Below are positions 9,149 through 18,400 of a stretch of 53,101 nucleotides of DNA, piece by piece. A program made the translations under genes and the position numbers. Source of the stretch: Streptomyces sp. (GTDB lineage Bacteria; Actinomycetota; Actinomycetes; Streptomycetales; Streptomycetaceae); the NCBI GenBank assembly GCA_013362785.1, contig JABFVM010000023.1, forward strand, positions 1-53,101. The letters are read 5' to 3'. A model generated the notes under the pieces. The model saw only the letters and a program-made list of their open reading frames with translations, was not told where the DNA came from and made no database searches. Position 1 is the stretch's first letter; the number at the start of each line of letters is the position of its first letter.

Positions 9149-10000
9149 TCAGTCTCGGTAGGCGGCCGTCGCGATCTGAACGAAGGACTGGATCAGCGGG
9201 TTCTTGTCGCCCTCTTTCACCGCGACCACGACGCGGCTCGGTGCCATATCGGTCAGCGGTACGACGGTCAGTTCCTCGGGCAGGTCGTGGCCGAGCGGGG
9301 CCATTCCGACCGTGCCGTTCCAGAGCACGGCCTGCACGCACTCCTGGACGGCGCGCACCACCGGGCCCTGGCGCGTCTCGCCGCCGTTCCAGTACGACCG
9401 CCAGAGCGGGTCGGTGCCGTCCGGGAGCCGGAACCAGCGCCGGTCGGCCAGGTCGGCCAGTCGAAGGTGGTCGCGGACGGCCAGCGGGTCGTCGGCGCGA
9501 AGCACCGCTCCCACCGGGTCGGCGCGCAACTCGTGCACGGTCAGGCCAGTCGCGTCGAACGGTGCGCGGGTCAGGGCGATGTCGACCAGTCCGGCACTGA
9601 GGCCGCAGGTCGGATCGGTCAGGTCGGTCTCGCGGATGCGGACCTCGACGCCCGGGTGCAGTCGGCGGAACGCGGCGGCCAGCCGTGCGGCACCCGGATC
9701 GGTGCCGTCGCCCAGGATGCCGGCAGTCACGGTCGCGGTGCCGGCGGCCGCGGCCACGCGCACGCGTATCCGGTCGATCTGGTCGAGCAGGGCGCGCGCC
9801 TCGTCCAGCAGCGTTGCCCCGGCGGGGGTGAGCGTGACGCCTGCGGCGGAGCGGCGCAGCAGCGCGGCACCGACATCCGTCTCCAGCCGTTTGATCGCCC
9901 GGCTCAGTGGAGGCTGGCTCATGTGCAGCCGGGCGGCGGCCCGGCCGAAGTGGAGTTCCTCGGCGACGGCCACGAAATAGCGCAGCGTGCGTAGCTCCAT
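9149..10000 (-). CDS. LysR-family transcriptional regulator
   Basis: 283 residues from the ATG at 10000 (MELRTLRYFVAVAEELHFGR), which is the standard start for the family; longer upstream frames have no coding character. The N-terminal winged helix-turn-helix (RAAARLHMSQPPLSRAIKRL) spans about residues 17-37 and is followed by a LysR substrate-binding domain (ATVTAGILGDGTDPGAARLA onward). It is divergent from the MBL-fold enzyme at 10083, with an ATAC-N7-GTAT site in the 82-bp gap, so the usual inference is that it controls that gene and itself in response to a small molecule. Confidence 0.92.
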   Translation of the reverse strand: MELRTLRYFVAVAEELHFGRAAARLHMSQPPLSRAIKRLETDVGAALLRRSAAGVTLTPAGATLLDEARALLDQIDRIRVRVAAAAGTATVTAGILGDGTDPGAARLAAAFRRLHPGVEVRIRETDLTDPTCGLSAGLVDIALTRAPFDATGLTVHELRADPVGAVLRADDPLAVRDHLRLADLADRRWFRLPDGTDPLWRSYWNGGETRQGPVVRAVQECVQAVLWNGTVGMAPLGHDLPEELTVVPLTDMAPSRVVVAVKEGDKNPLIQSFVQIATAAYRD

Positions 10001-10010
10001 GACCCGCGAC

Positions 10011-10027
10011 GATACCCGTACGGTATC
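10011..10027. promoter_or_regulatory. LysR-type operator (T-N11-A) between the LysR and MBL genes
   Basis: gatacc (10011-10016) and ggtatc (10022-10027) form a perfect dyad around cgtac. Read as ATAC-N7-GTAT it contains the T-N11-A core typical of LysR binding sites, and it sits 10 bp from the LysR start and 56 bp from the MBL start. Confidence 0.6.
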
Positions 10028-10082
10028 GAGCCCACCCAGACGGTCTTGGACGGCCGAAGGGCCGGGGCGGTGAACTCGGAGC

Positions 10083-10991
10083 ATGACGGACGCCCCCATC
10101 ACCAGCGAACCGATCGCCGACCCCGCCGTACAGGTCGCCGGTGCTCAGGAGATCGCCACCGACCTGCTGGTGATCCCGAACCGGCGGGTCCAACTGGTAC
10201 CCAACATCGGCATCATCGGCGGCACACACGCCGTGCTCGTCGTCGAGACGGGCCTCGGCACCGCCAACGCCGAGCAGGTCCTCGCCTTCGTCTCCGAGGT
10301 GGCGAAGGGCCGTCGGCTGTACCTGACCACGACCCACTTCCACCCCGAGCATGCCTTTGGCGCGCACGTGTTCGCCGACCGAGCCACCTACTTGGTCAAT
10401 CGCGCACAGGCCGACGACCTGAAGACGAAGGGTCCGGGCTACCTGGAGATGTTCCGGGACCTCGGCGGGCCGACCGCCGACCGCCTCGGCGGTGTCCCGG
10501 TGCCCTCCCCGGACCTGGTGTACGACGGCGGGCACGACCTGGACCTCGGCGGCCGGACCGTGCGGCTGCGACCCACCGGCCGAGGCCACACCAAGGGCGA
10601 CCAGGTGATCGAGGTGCCGGACGCCGGCGTCCTGTTCACCGGCGACCTGGCCGAGACCGGGCAGTTCGCCATCTTCCCGTGGTTCCCGCCGTACGACACG
10701 GACGTCTCCGGCGTGCGCTGGCTGGCGGTGATGGACCAACTGGCCACCGCCGGGCCTCGGGTGGTGGTGCCCGGGCACGGCGACCCCGATGGCCCGCAGG
10801 TGCTCAGCGACGTCCGTGACTATCTGCGTGAGCTGCGCGACGAGACCTGGCGGCGACGTGACTCCGCCATGGACGAGGGCGAGATCGTGGCCGAGGTCCG
10901 AGCGCTGCTGATCGAGCGGCATCCGCAGTGGGCCGGACGGGAGTGGATCGAGCGGGGCGTCGGGTGTCTGTGCACCGAGCATGCCCCATGA
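10083..10991 (+). CDS. Metallo-beta-lactamase-fold hydrolase
   Basis: 302 residues. The metal-binding motifs of the superfamily appear in order: THFHPEHAFG (HxHxEH, a variant of HxHxDH), GRGHTKGDQ, GDLAE and PGHGD. This sub-family includes quorum-quenching lactonases, thiol hydrolases and flavoprotein-like enzymes, so the substrate cannot be told. No signal peptide is seen, so it is likely cytosolic. The start has only a ggag one base upstream, which is weak. Divergent from and probably controlled by the LysR at 9149-10000. Confidence 0.85.
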   Translation: MTDAPITSEPIADPAVQVAGAQEIATDLLVIPNRRVQLVPNIGIIGGTHAVLVVETGLGTANAEQVLAFVSEVAKGRRLYLTTTHFHPEHAFGAHVFADRATYLVNRAQADDLKTKGPGYLEMFRDLGGPTADRLGGVPVPSPDLVYDGGHDLDLGGRTVRLRPTGRGHTKGDQVIEVPDAGVLFTGDLAETGQFAIFPWFPPYDTDVSGVRWLAVMDQLATAGPRVVVPGHGDPDGPQVLSDVRDYLRELRDETWRRRDSAMDEGEIVAEVRALLIERHPQWAGREWIERGVGCLCTEHAP

Positions 10992-11016
10992 CCTTTCGCC
11001 GGTCGGCCGGCGAGGC

Positions 11017-11150
11017 CGTGGCATCTCCCGTGGCATCTCCCTGCGCACATACCGCCGCCGGGTGGCCGAACTCCTCGTCGCCCTCAACGCCGACTCCCGC
11101 TTCCAGGCCGGCGTACGGGCCCGCGAACTAGGCCTGCGGGTGCCCCCGCC
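11017..11150 (+). pseudogene. Remnant of a LuxR-type regulator (C-terminal helix-turn-helix only)
   Basis: The frame reads RGISLRTYRRRVAELLVALN followed by ADSRFQAGVRARELGLR, the recognition-helix end of actinobacterial LuxR/TrmB-like regulators. Nothing of the N-terminal part is found upstream, where the MBL gene ends at 10991. A perfect 12-bp tandem duplication, cgtggcatctcc at 11017-11028 and 11029-11040, sits at its edge. It is most likely a deletion relic between the MBL gene and icmF. Confidence 0.6.
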
Positions 11151-11197
11151 TGCGTCGGCCGGACTCGGACTCCGGCGCCCGGCCGCCGCCCGCCCTC

Positions 11198-14100
11198 TCA
11201 GACGTTACGGCGGTACTGACCCCCCACCTCGAAGAACGCGTCGGTGATCTGCTGCAGCGAGCAGACGCGGGCGGCGTCCACGAGGACGGCGAAGACGTTG
11301 TCGCCGCCGACCGCCGCGTCCTTGAGGGCGGCCAGGGCGGCGTGGGCCGGCTCCTGGTGGCGGGTCTGGAAGTCCTGGACGCGGTCCAGTTGGGAGCGCT
11401 TCTCCTCCTCGGTGGCGCGGGCCAGTTCGATCGCGCCGGGCTCGGCGGTGTCGGCGTGCGGGTTGCGGAAGGTGTTGACGCCGATGAGGGGCAGGGTGCC
11501 GTCGTGCTTGCGCTGCTCGTAGAGCATCGACTCGTCCTGGATGCGGCCGCGCTGGTAGCCGGTCTCCATGGCGCCGAGGACCCCGCCGCGCTCGCTGATC
11601 CGCTCGAACTCCTGGAGGACGGCCTCCTCCACCAGGTCGGTGAGTTCGTCGATGATGAACGACCCCTGGAGGGGGTTCTCGTTCATCGCCAGGCCCCACT
11701 CCCGGTTGATGATCAGCTGGATGGCCAGGGCCCGGCGTACGGACTCCTCGGTGGGGGTGGTCACCGCCTCGTCGTAGGCGTTGGTGTGCAGGCTGTTGCA
11801 GTTGTCGTAGATCGCGATGAGCGCCTGCAGGGTGGTGCGGATGTCGTTGAAGTCCATCTCCTGGGCGTGCAGCGAGCGGCCCGATGTCTGCACGTGGTAC
11901 TTCAGCTTCTGGCTGCGCTCGCCCGCGCCGTACTTCTCCTTCATCGCGACCGCCCAGATGCGGCGGGCGACCCGGCCGAGGACGGAGTACTCGGGGTCCA
12001 TGCCGTTGGAGAAGAAGAACGACAGGTTGGGCGCGAAGTCGTCGATGTGCATGCCCCGGGCGAGGTAGGCCTCGACGTAGGTGAAGCCGTTGGCCAGGGT
12101 GAAGGCGAGCTGGCTGATGGGGTTCGCGCCCGCTTCGGCGATGTGGTAGCCGGAGATGGACACCGAGTAGAAGTTGCGGACCTTGTGCGCGATGAACCAC
12201 TCCTGGATGTCGGCCATCATCCGCAGCGAGAACTCGGTGGAGAACAGACAGGTGTTCTGCCCCTGGTCCTCCTTGAGGATGTCGGCCTGCACCGTGCCGC
12301 GCACGGTCGCCAGCGCGTGGGCGCGCAGCTCGGCCGCCTCCTCGGGTGACGGGTCGCGGCCCTCGGCGTCCCGGAAGCGGTCGATCTGCTGGTCCATCGC
12401 GGTGTTGAGGAAGAAGGCCAGGATGGTCGGCGCGGGCCCGTTGATCGTCATGGAGACGGAGGTGGTGGGCGCGACGAGGTCGAAGCCGTCGTAGAGCGCC
12501 TTCATGTCCTCAAGGGTGGCCACCGAGACGCCGGAGGTGCCGACCTTGCCGTAGATGTCGGGGCGTTCGTCCGGGTCACGGCCGTAGAGGGTGACGGAGT
12601 CGAAGGCGGTGGACAGGCGGGTGGCGGGCTGGCCCTCACTAAGCAGCTTGAAGCGCCGGTTGGTGCGGAAGGGGTCCCCTTCGCCCGCGAACATCCGGGC
12701 CGGGTCCTCCCCGTCGCGCTTGAACGGGAACACCCCGGCCGTGAAGGGGAAGTGGCCGGGCAGGTTCTCCGCGCGCCAGAACCGCACCAGTTCACCGTGG
12801 TCGGCGAAACGGGGCAGGGCGACCCGCGGGATCTTGTTCCCGGACAGGGACTCCCGGGTGAGCTTGGTGCGGATCTCCTTGTCCCGCACCTTCACGACCT
12901 GCTCGTCACCGGAGTAGGAGGCGACGATCGCGGGCCACTTCTCGATCTGCTCCGTGATCTCGTACGGCAGCTGCCGCCGCGCCTCCGTCAGCAGCGACCG
13001 TACGTTGTCGGCGTCGGACCCGACGGCGACGAGCTCCCCTTCCACCGCCTCCAGGCGCTGCACCCGCCGTGCCGCCTCGGCCAGTCGCACGGTCCCGGCG
13101 TGATAGGCGCGGACCGTGTCGCTGATCTCGGCGAGGTAGCGGACCCGGTCGGCGGGGACCACCTGGCGGATGCCGGAGGAGTGGCGTACGTCGACCGGGG
13201 CGAGCGCGCCCTCGACGAGCGGCAGTCCCTTCTCCGCCAGGAGGGGCTTGAGGTGCTGGTGCAGTGCGGTGACGCCGTCGTCGTTGAACGTGGCCGCGGA
13301 GGTGCCGTAGACCGGCATGTCCTCGGGCCGCTGCCCGAACGCCTCGCGGTTGCGCACCAGTTGGCGGCCCACGTCACGCAGCGCGTCCTTGGCGCCCCGC
13401 CGCTCGAACTTGTTGATCGCGACCACGTCGGCGAAGTCGAGCATGTCGATCTTCTCCAGCTGCGAGGCGGCGCCGAACTCCGGCGTCATCACATACAGCG
13501 AGGTGTCCACGAACGGCACGATCGCCGCGTCGCCCTGGCCGATACCCGGCGTCTCCACGATCACCAGGTCGAATCCGGCCGCCTTGACGACATCGATCAC
13601 GTCGGTCAGGTGCTCGGGCAGCTCACGGCTGCCGCGGGTGGCCAGGCTCCGGAAGAACACCCGGTTGCCGTCCAGGGAGTTCATCCGGATCCGGTCGCCC
13701 AGCAGCGCTCCCCCGCCGCGGCGCCGGGTCGGGTCGACGGCGATGACCGCGATCCGCAGCTTGTCCTGCTGGTCGACACGGAAACGGCGCACCAGCTCGT
13801 CGGTGAGGGAGGACTTCCCGGAACCGCCGGTGCCGGTGATGCCGAGCACGGGCACCACACGCGGGGACTCCCGCAGTCGCGCCAGGAACTCCGGGGGCAG
13901 TTTGCCCAGTTCGGCGCCGGTGACGGCACGGGCGATCGCGAACCGGTCGCCGGCCATCACCGCGTCGACGTCGGACGGTTTGCCGTCCCACAGGTCGAAG
14001 TCGCAGTCCTTGACGACCGAGTTGACCATCCCGGCCAGGCCCATCCGCTGCCCGTCCTCGGGAGAGAAGATGGTCACCCCGCTCGCGCGCAGCCGGGCGA

Positions 14101-14422
14101 TCTCCTCCGGCACGATGACGCCGCCCCCGCCGCCCACCACGCGCACATGCTCCGCGCCCTGCGCGCGCAGCGACTCCACCAGGTACTCGAAGTACTCGAC
14201 GTGCCCGCCCTGGTACGAGGAGACCGCCACGCCGTGCGCGTCCTCCTCCAGCGCCGCGTCCACCACCTCGCGCACGGAACGGTTGTGCCCGAGATGGATC
14301 ACCTCGGCGCCCTGCGACTGGAAGATCCGCCGCATGATGTTGATCGACGCGTCATGCCCGTCGAACAAGGCCGAGGCGGTGACCAGGCGTACGGGGTGCG
14401 CGGGGCGGTGCAGATCCTTCAT
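11198..14422 (-). CDS. icmF: Fused isobutyryl-CoA mutase IcmF
   Basis: A 1074-residue single-chain adenosylcobalamin enzyme that interconverts isobutyryl-CoA and n-butyryl-CoA. Domain order: B12-binding domain with DGHDASINIMRR (D-x-H-x2-G-type cobalamin base-off region, about residues 22-33); MeaB-like GTPase chaperone with P-loop GITGTGGSGKSS (about residues 194-205) and NKFE (NKxD-like); then the methylmalonyl-CoA-mutase-type large domain containing SVSISGYHIAEAGANPISQL. Length and order match the IcmF family. The start has ggaagg 7 nt upstream. Transcribed alone; two identical 18-bp near-palindromes upstream suggest specific repression. Confidence 0.95.
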   Translation of the reverse strand: MKDLHRPAHPVRLVTASALFDGHDASINIMRRIFQSQGAEVIHLGHNRSVREVVDAALEEDAHGVAVSSYQGGHVEYFEYLVESLRAQGAEHVRVVGGGGGVIVPEEIARLRASGVTIFSPEDGQRMGLAGMVNSVVKDCDFDLWDGKPSDVDAVMAGDRFAIARAVTGAELGKLPPEFLARLRESPRVVPVLGITGTGGSGKSSLTDELVRRFRVDQQDKLRIAVIAVDPTRRRGGGALLGDRIRMNSLDGNRVFFRSLATRGSRELPEHLTDVIDVVKAAGFDLVIVETPGIGQGDAAIVPFVDTSLYVMTPEFGAASQLEKIDMLDFADVVAINKFERRGAKDALRDVGRQLVRNREAFGQRPEDMPVYGTSAATFNDDGVTALHQHLKPLLAEKGLPLVEGALAPVDVRHSSGIRQVVPADRVRYLAEISDTVRAYHAGTVRLAEAARRVQRLEAVEGELVAVGSDADNVRSLLTEARRQLPYEITEQIEKWPAIVASYSGDEQVVKVRDKEIRTKLTRESLSGNKIPRVALPRFADHGELVRFWRAENLPGHFPFTAGVFPFKRDGEDPARMFAGEGDPFRTNRRFKLLSEGQPATRLSTAFDSVTLYGRDPDERPDIYGKVGTSGVSVATLEDMKALYDGFDLVAPTTSVSMTINGPAPTILAFFLNTAMDQQIDRFRDAEGRDPSPEEAAELRAHALATVRGTVQADILKEDQGQNTCLFSTEFSLRMMADIQEWFIAHKVRNFYSVSISGYHIAEAGANPISQLAFTLANGFTYVEAYLARGMHIDDFAPNLSFFFSNGMDPEYSVLGRVARRIWAVAMKEKYGAGERSQKLKYHVQTSGRSLHAQEMDFNDIRTTLQALIAIYDNCNSLHTNAYDEAVTTPTEESVRRALAIQLIINREWGLAMNENPLQGSFIIDELTDLVEEAVLQEFERISERGGVLGAMETGYQRGRIQDESMLYEQRKHDGTLPLIGVNTFRNPHADTAEPGAIELARATEEEKRSQLDRVQDFQTRHQEPAHAALAALKDAAVGGDNVFAVLVDAARVCSLQQITDAFFEVGGQYRRNV

Positions 14423-14467
14423 GGCGGGGCCTTCCCGAGGGTGTGGCGGGGAACGCTGATGAGAAAA

Positions 14468-14485
14468 TAGTAGGACGTCCTAGTA
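14468..14485. promoter_or_regulatory. icmF operator copy 1
   Basis: tagtaggacgtcctagta with a perfect 12-bp palindromic core taggacgtccta (14471-14482). It lies 46 bp upstream of the icmF ATG. An identical copy lies 52 bp further on. Confidence 0.7.
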
Positions 14486-14519
14486 ATTTCGGAGCGGGTG
14501 ATGTGAGGAGAACCACAAT

Positions 14520-14537
14520 TAGTAGGACGTCCTAGTA
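14520..14537. promoter_or_regulatory. icmF operator copy 2
   Basis: Second identical 18-bp copy with the core at 14523-14534. The spacing of 52 bp between centres is close to five helical turns, so two bound repressor dimers would lie on the same DNA face. It also lies between icmF and the divergent inhibitor gene. Confidence 0.7.
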
Positions 14538-14562
14538 TCCCGACAGATGATTGCAAGCCATC

Positions 14563-14580
14563 TTGCGAAAGTTTCCGCAA
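14563..14580. promoter_or_regulatory. Imperfect palindrome resembling a LacI-family operator
   Basis: ttgcgaaagtttccgcaa has the ends ttgcg / cgcaa and inner aa / tt symmetry. A related ttgcaag lies just upstream, from 14551. Such TTGC/GCAA palindromes near promoters of starch and sugar genes are typical of LacI-type (MalR/Reg1-like) control in Streptomyces. It lies immediately upstream of the candidate promoter of the alpha-amylase inhibitor gene. Confidence 0.4.
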
Positions 14581-14595
14581 AAGCTTTCATTCCCC

Positions 14596-14624
14596 TTACA
14601 GACCCTTCCGGCGCCTCCTAGGCT
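14596..14624 (+). promoter_or_regulatory. Candidate promoter of the tendamistat-like gene
   Basis: TTACAG (14596-14601), 17-nt spacer, TAGGCT (14619-14624), giving a 5' leader of about 30 nt with gaaggga at 14647-14653 as ribosome binding site. Confidence 0.5.
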
Positions 14625-14662
14625 GAAGGCCAATCGTTCACGAAGTGAAGGGAAGCAGTGCG

Positions 14663-14974
14663 ATGGCGCCGTTTGTGCGTTCAACTCTCACCGCTCTTGC
14701 GGTGGCTCTGTTCGCAGCGACGACCGGCACGGCGGCGTACGCCGCACCACCTCAGGCGGCGCCCGACTGTGTGCACCTCGCCGTGGACTGGCGCTACACC
14801 TACGTCAGCAACGACTGCTCCAGCGACCACACCTTGACGGTCGTCTACCTGGACGGAACCGAGGTCCCCTGCCGGACGGCGGCTCCCGGCACCCGGATCA
14901 CCTTCCCGGGGCGGGGAACTCAGGGCAATGAGGTGCTGGGCGCCGTTCTGTGTGTCACCGAACCCGGAACGTGA
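14663..14974 (+). CDS. Secreted tendamistat-type alpha-amylase inhibitor
   Basis: 103 residues from the ATG at 14663 (gaaggga 9 nt upstream; a GTG at 14645 would add six). A signal peptide ends near AAYAAPP. The mature part has four cysteines whose first two gaps (15 and 17 residues) are identical to those of tendamistat, and the last (26 against 27) differs by one. The inhibitory triad Trp-Arg-Tyr (VDWRYTY) sits in the same loop as in tendamistat, which blocks animal-type alpha-amylases. TLTVVYLDGTEVPC also matches a core strand. A LacI-type palindrome upstream fits carbohydrate control. Its end overlaps the convergent lipoprotein gene by 20 bp. Confidence 0.85.
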   Translation: MAPFVRSTLTALAVALFAATTGTAAYAAPPQAAPDCVHLAVDWRYTYVSNDCSSDHTLTVVYLDGTEVPCRTAAPGTRITFPGRGTQGNEVLGAVLCVTEPGT

Positions 14975-15410
14975 TCCGCACCGGCCGCAGACCCGACGGG
15001 CCGGCCGTGTGCAGCAGCGCCTCGCCGGGCTCCGCGGCCCGGACGTCCCAGGCCCGGAAACCCGGATCGGTCTCGTAGTCGACCGGTACGAGGACGATCG
15101 CCGTGCCGTCGACCGTGGGGGCGGCCTCCCGCCAGCGGCCGGAGAACCGCAGCTGGGTGCTCTCGCCCACGGGGAGGGTGACGGTGCGGCCGGTGTCGTC
15201 CTGGGTGAGGACGTCCGGGGCGGGCGGCACGGGAGTGGAAGTCGCGGTCGGCGTGGGGGTGGGGGTTGTCGCCGGTGACGTGGCGGTGGGCGTGACGGAA
15301 CGCGGGGGCGGAGCCGGGCTCCCCGGTTCCGGGTCGTCGGTGCACGCGGCCGCCGCCACCCCGAGGAGCAGGGCGACGGCGGCGCGCGGCAGAAGCGTCA
15401 TGCGTGTCAT
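14955..15410 (-). CDS. Small lipoprotein with C-terminal beta domain, coupled to the M36 protease
   Basis: 151 residues. A lipoprotein signal (LLLGVAAAAC) is followed by a Pro/Thr-rich linker to about residue 65 and then a roughly 85-residue beta-rich domain (GRTVTLPVGESTQLRFSGRW to ITFRVR). The pattern G-x-T-V-x-L-x-V-G-x-S faintly recalls chagasin-type (I42) protease inhibitors, but the NPTTGY loop is absent, so the family stays open. Its ATG overlaps the protease stop as ATGA, so translation is probably coupled and the product may be an anchored partner or inhibitor of the protease. Confidence 0.75.
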   Translation of the reverse strand: MTRMTLLPRAAVALLLGVAAAACTDDPEPGSPAPPPRSVTPTATSPATTPTPTPTATSTPVPPAPDVLTQDDTGRTVTLPVGESTQLRFSGRWREAAPTVDGTAIVLVPVDYETDPGFRAWDVRAAEPGEALLHTAGPSGLRPVRITFRVR

Positions 15411-18400
15411 ACGAGTGGGATGTTGATGCAGGTCAGGATGGCTGCCTGGGCCTTGAGCCGATCAGTGGTGGCGTTGGGGTCGAGGCGTACCTTCTCGGCG
15501 TTCTGGACGGCCTCCAGGAAGGGGGTGTCCGGCTTCAGATCGCTGTCGGTGTCGACGAGTTCGGTCGGCTCGAAGGCTCCGTTGGCGAAGTTGAGCCAGG
15601 CCGCGAGCAGTTGGCGGTCCAGGGAGCGCTTCGGGTCCAGGAGCAGGTTGAGGAAGAGGACGTCCGCGGCCTTGCCCTGGGTGGACACGTCGACCTTCTC
15701 GGAGAACACCGCGCTGGCGTGCTGGACGATCTTCAGGTAGCAGTCCAGCGTCTTCTTGCCGAGCCCGGTGAGATCGCCGGTCAGGTACTTGACGTACCAG
15801 ACGTCGGCGAGCAGCGAGAGCGGCGCGTTGCCCTGGACGATGACGGGCATCGCGTCGGTCCCCGTACCGCCGTCGTCGTCGCGTGCGGTGAAGGACAGGT
15901 CGTACAGGCACGGCTTGGCGTACGTATGCGCCTGGGCGTCCGTCAGGTCGCGCGGCTGGACGCTGGGGCTGCGGGCGGGGTCGGGGTCGGGCGGGTTGAC
16001 GAGCGAGATGGTCGTGGTGGCGGGTGTCCCGTCGCCCCAGGCCCAGCTCATGGTCTCGTCGTCGCTGCCGGGGTCGGTGACCTTGGCGGTGTACCGCTTC
16101 TCCTCGCCCGCGTGGACGACGAGGGTCCGGCCGCCCGCGAGCTGCACGGCGGCGCTCTTGTCGATGGTGGCGGTCGGGTCGACGTTGGCGACAGTGATCT
16201 CGGCGTCGCGGCAGGTGGTGGTGTCGTCGTCGCTGCCGCAGACCTTCACGGTGAAGGTGCCGTTGTCGCCGAAGACGAGCTCACGGCTGAAGGTGAGGGT
16301 GGCGTCCGGGCGGTTGTTCTCCAGCTGTCCGGGCAGGGGGACGGGCTTGCCGTCGCCGGGGTCGATGGTGGCGGTGAGCGGGTCGAGCCAGCCCGGGTCG
16401 GTGACCGTGCCGGAGACGGTGAGCTTGCCGCCCTCCTCGCGCGGGCCCTGGACGCTGAAGGTCACTGTCGGCGCCACGTTCGCGACGGTCACGGTCGCCG
16501 TGTCGGTGTCGGCTCCGGCGGCGTTGCCGACGCGCAGGCCGACGGTGTACGTGCCGTCCTGGCCGACCCGGTCGAAGAGCGGGCTGACGCCGGTCGCGTC
16601 GTCGTAGGCGCCGTCGCCGTCGAAGTCCCAGCTGTAGCTGCCGCCGCCACCGGGGACGGTGGAGCCGCTCGCGTCGAGCCGTACGTCGGTGCCCTCCTTG
16701 GTGGCGTACGGGCCGCCCGCGTCGGCGGTGGGCCTGCAGCTCGCCGGGTAGTCGGTCGCCGGGTTGGCCTGGTTCTGGCTCGGCGAGGTGGCGCTCGCGC
16801 CCATGCCGCGGCGGGCGAACACGCCCCACAGCAGGCATTGGTTGGCGCCGCCGTAGTCGGCCCGGTCGGCGGCGAGGATGCCGTCGCGGGCGTCCAGGAA
16901 GTCGGGCGAGGACGGCGTCAGCTTCATGCCGTCGACCATCAGCTGCTCGTGCCGCTGCTTGCCGGTGGCGGAGCCGTAGGCGCCGACGAGCGCGGTGCGC
17001 ATGTCCCACATGACGGTGGCCCAGATCTCGCCGTCGTCGTGCACCTCGCAGGTGCCGCCGTCGCAGAGGTCGCCGTAGGTGAGGTCGCTGTCGTTGTAGG
17101 CGACGCGGCGTACGCCGGTGGCCGAGCCGTTGTTGTACTCGCCGTACACCGGGTCGTTCCACAGCGAGGTGGCCACCGCGTCGCTCCAGCCCTCGCCGAG
17201 CGCGCCGGTCTGCTCGCCGTCGCCCATGTCGCCGCCGCCGACGAGGCGGTTGGACAGGCCGTGGCTGTACTCGTGGGCGATGGTGTCGCCGTTCATGGCC
17301 CGGTGCGTGTTGTGGTTGTTGCAGGAGGTGCGGCCGACGAAGAGCCGCATGGTCCCGTTCTGGCCGTCGTCGGGGGTGCTGAAGTTGGCGTTGCAGGCCG
17401 AGTCCCCGCTGGCGTCGAAGTCGACGTAGACGTCGACACGGTCGCCGCCGGCGCCGCCGCCCCCGAGGTTGTCCTCCTGGAAGTTGCCCGACGCCTCGTC
17501 GAAGCCCAGTCCGTAGAGGTGGTCGTGCATCCGGTTGGTGTAGTAGAAGGCCTGGGTGACGACCGCGTCCCGGTCGGTGGTGAGGTCGGTGCCGCCGCTG
17601 ATGCGGAAGGCGTCCGTGAACGTGTAGTTGAAGTGCTGGTACGCCGGGTCTCCGGCGGCCGGGGTCTGCGGCTGGTACCCGAGTGTCTCGTTGCCGTCGG
17701 GGTCCTGGGAGACCTCGGCGTTGTTGCCGGTGGTCACCCGGCCGCCGACCCAGGAACGGCCGAGACCGCTGAAGGGGACGGTCGTCGCGCTGCCGAGGGT
17801 GGGGTTCTGGGCGGTGAAGACCCGGCCCTCGGGGCCCTCGTCGCTGGTGCGGTCGGTACGCATCAGGACGGTGCCGTTTCCGGCGTCGACGACGGTGTCG
17901 TACAGGTGGTTGTTGTCGGCGGTGAGCGTGGTCCGCCAGGCCGGGCGGGCGGTGCCGTCGGCGAGCGGGAAGGTGACCCTCGTGGCGGTGGCCGTGCCGG
18001 GCGGGTTGTCGGTGCCGACGGATGCGGCGGCCCGGTCCAGCGCGTCGCTCTTGTCGAGGGCGACCGTCCCACTGGCGCGGGCATCCGGGACGAGGCTGCC
18101 GGTGACGGTGAGGATGCGACCGGCCTTGTCGACGGCGACCGAGAGGCGCGAGCTGTGGACGGGGACGCCCCGGTCGCTCTGCCCGATGAAGACATGCCGT
18201 ACGCCGTTGTGTTCGGTGCGGTACGACTTGACGACGGTGAGGGCGTCCAACTCCGCGGCGGAGAGGCCGTAGAGGGCGGCGTTGTCGCGTATGTGGTCCA
18301 GCGCGAGGGTGCGCGGGTCGGCGTCACTGCTGCCGGTGAGGGTGTTGCGCCCCTGCGGGGTGAGCCGCTTCGGCGTACCGAACCGGCTCCAGCGGATCGC

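Noticed and set aside
8704..9600. Plus-strand gene between the nSTAND protein and LysR
   Set aside because: Its second half is the antisense of the LysR gene, and its first half has no family resemblance or coding bias.
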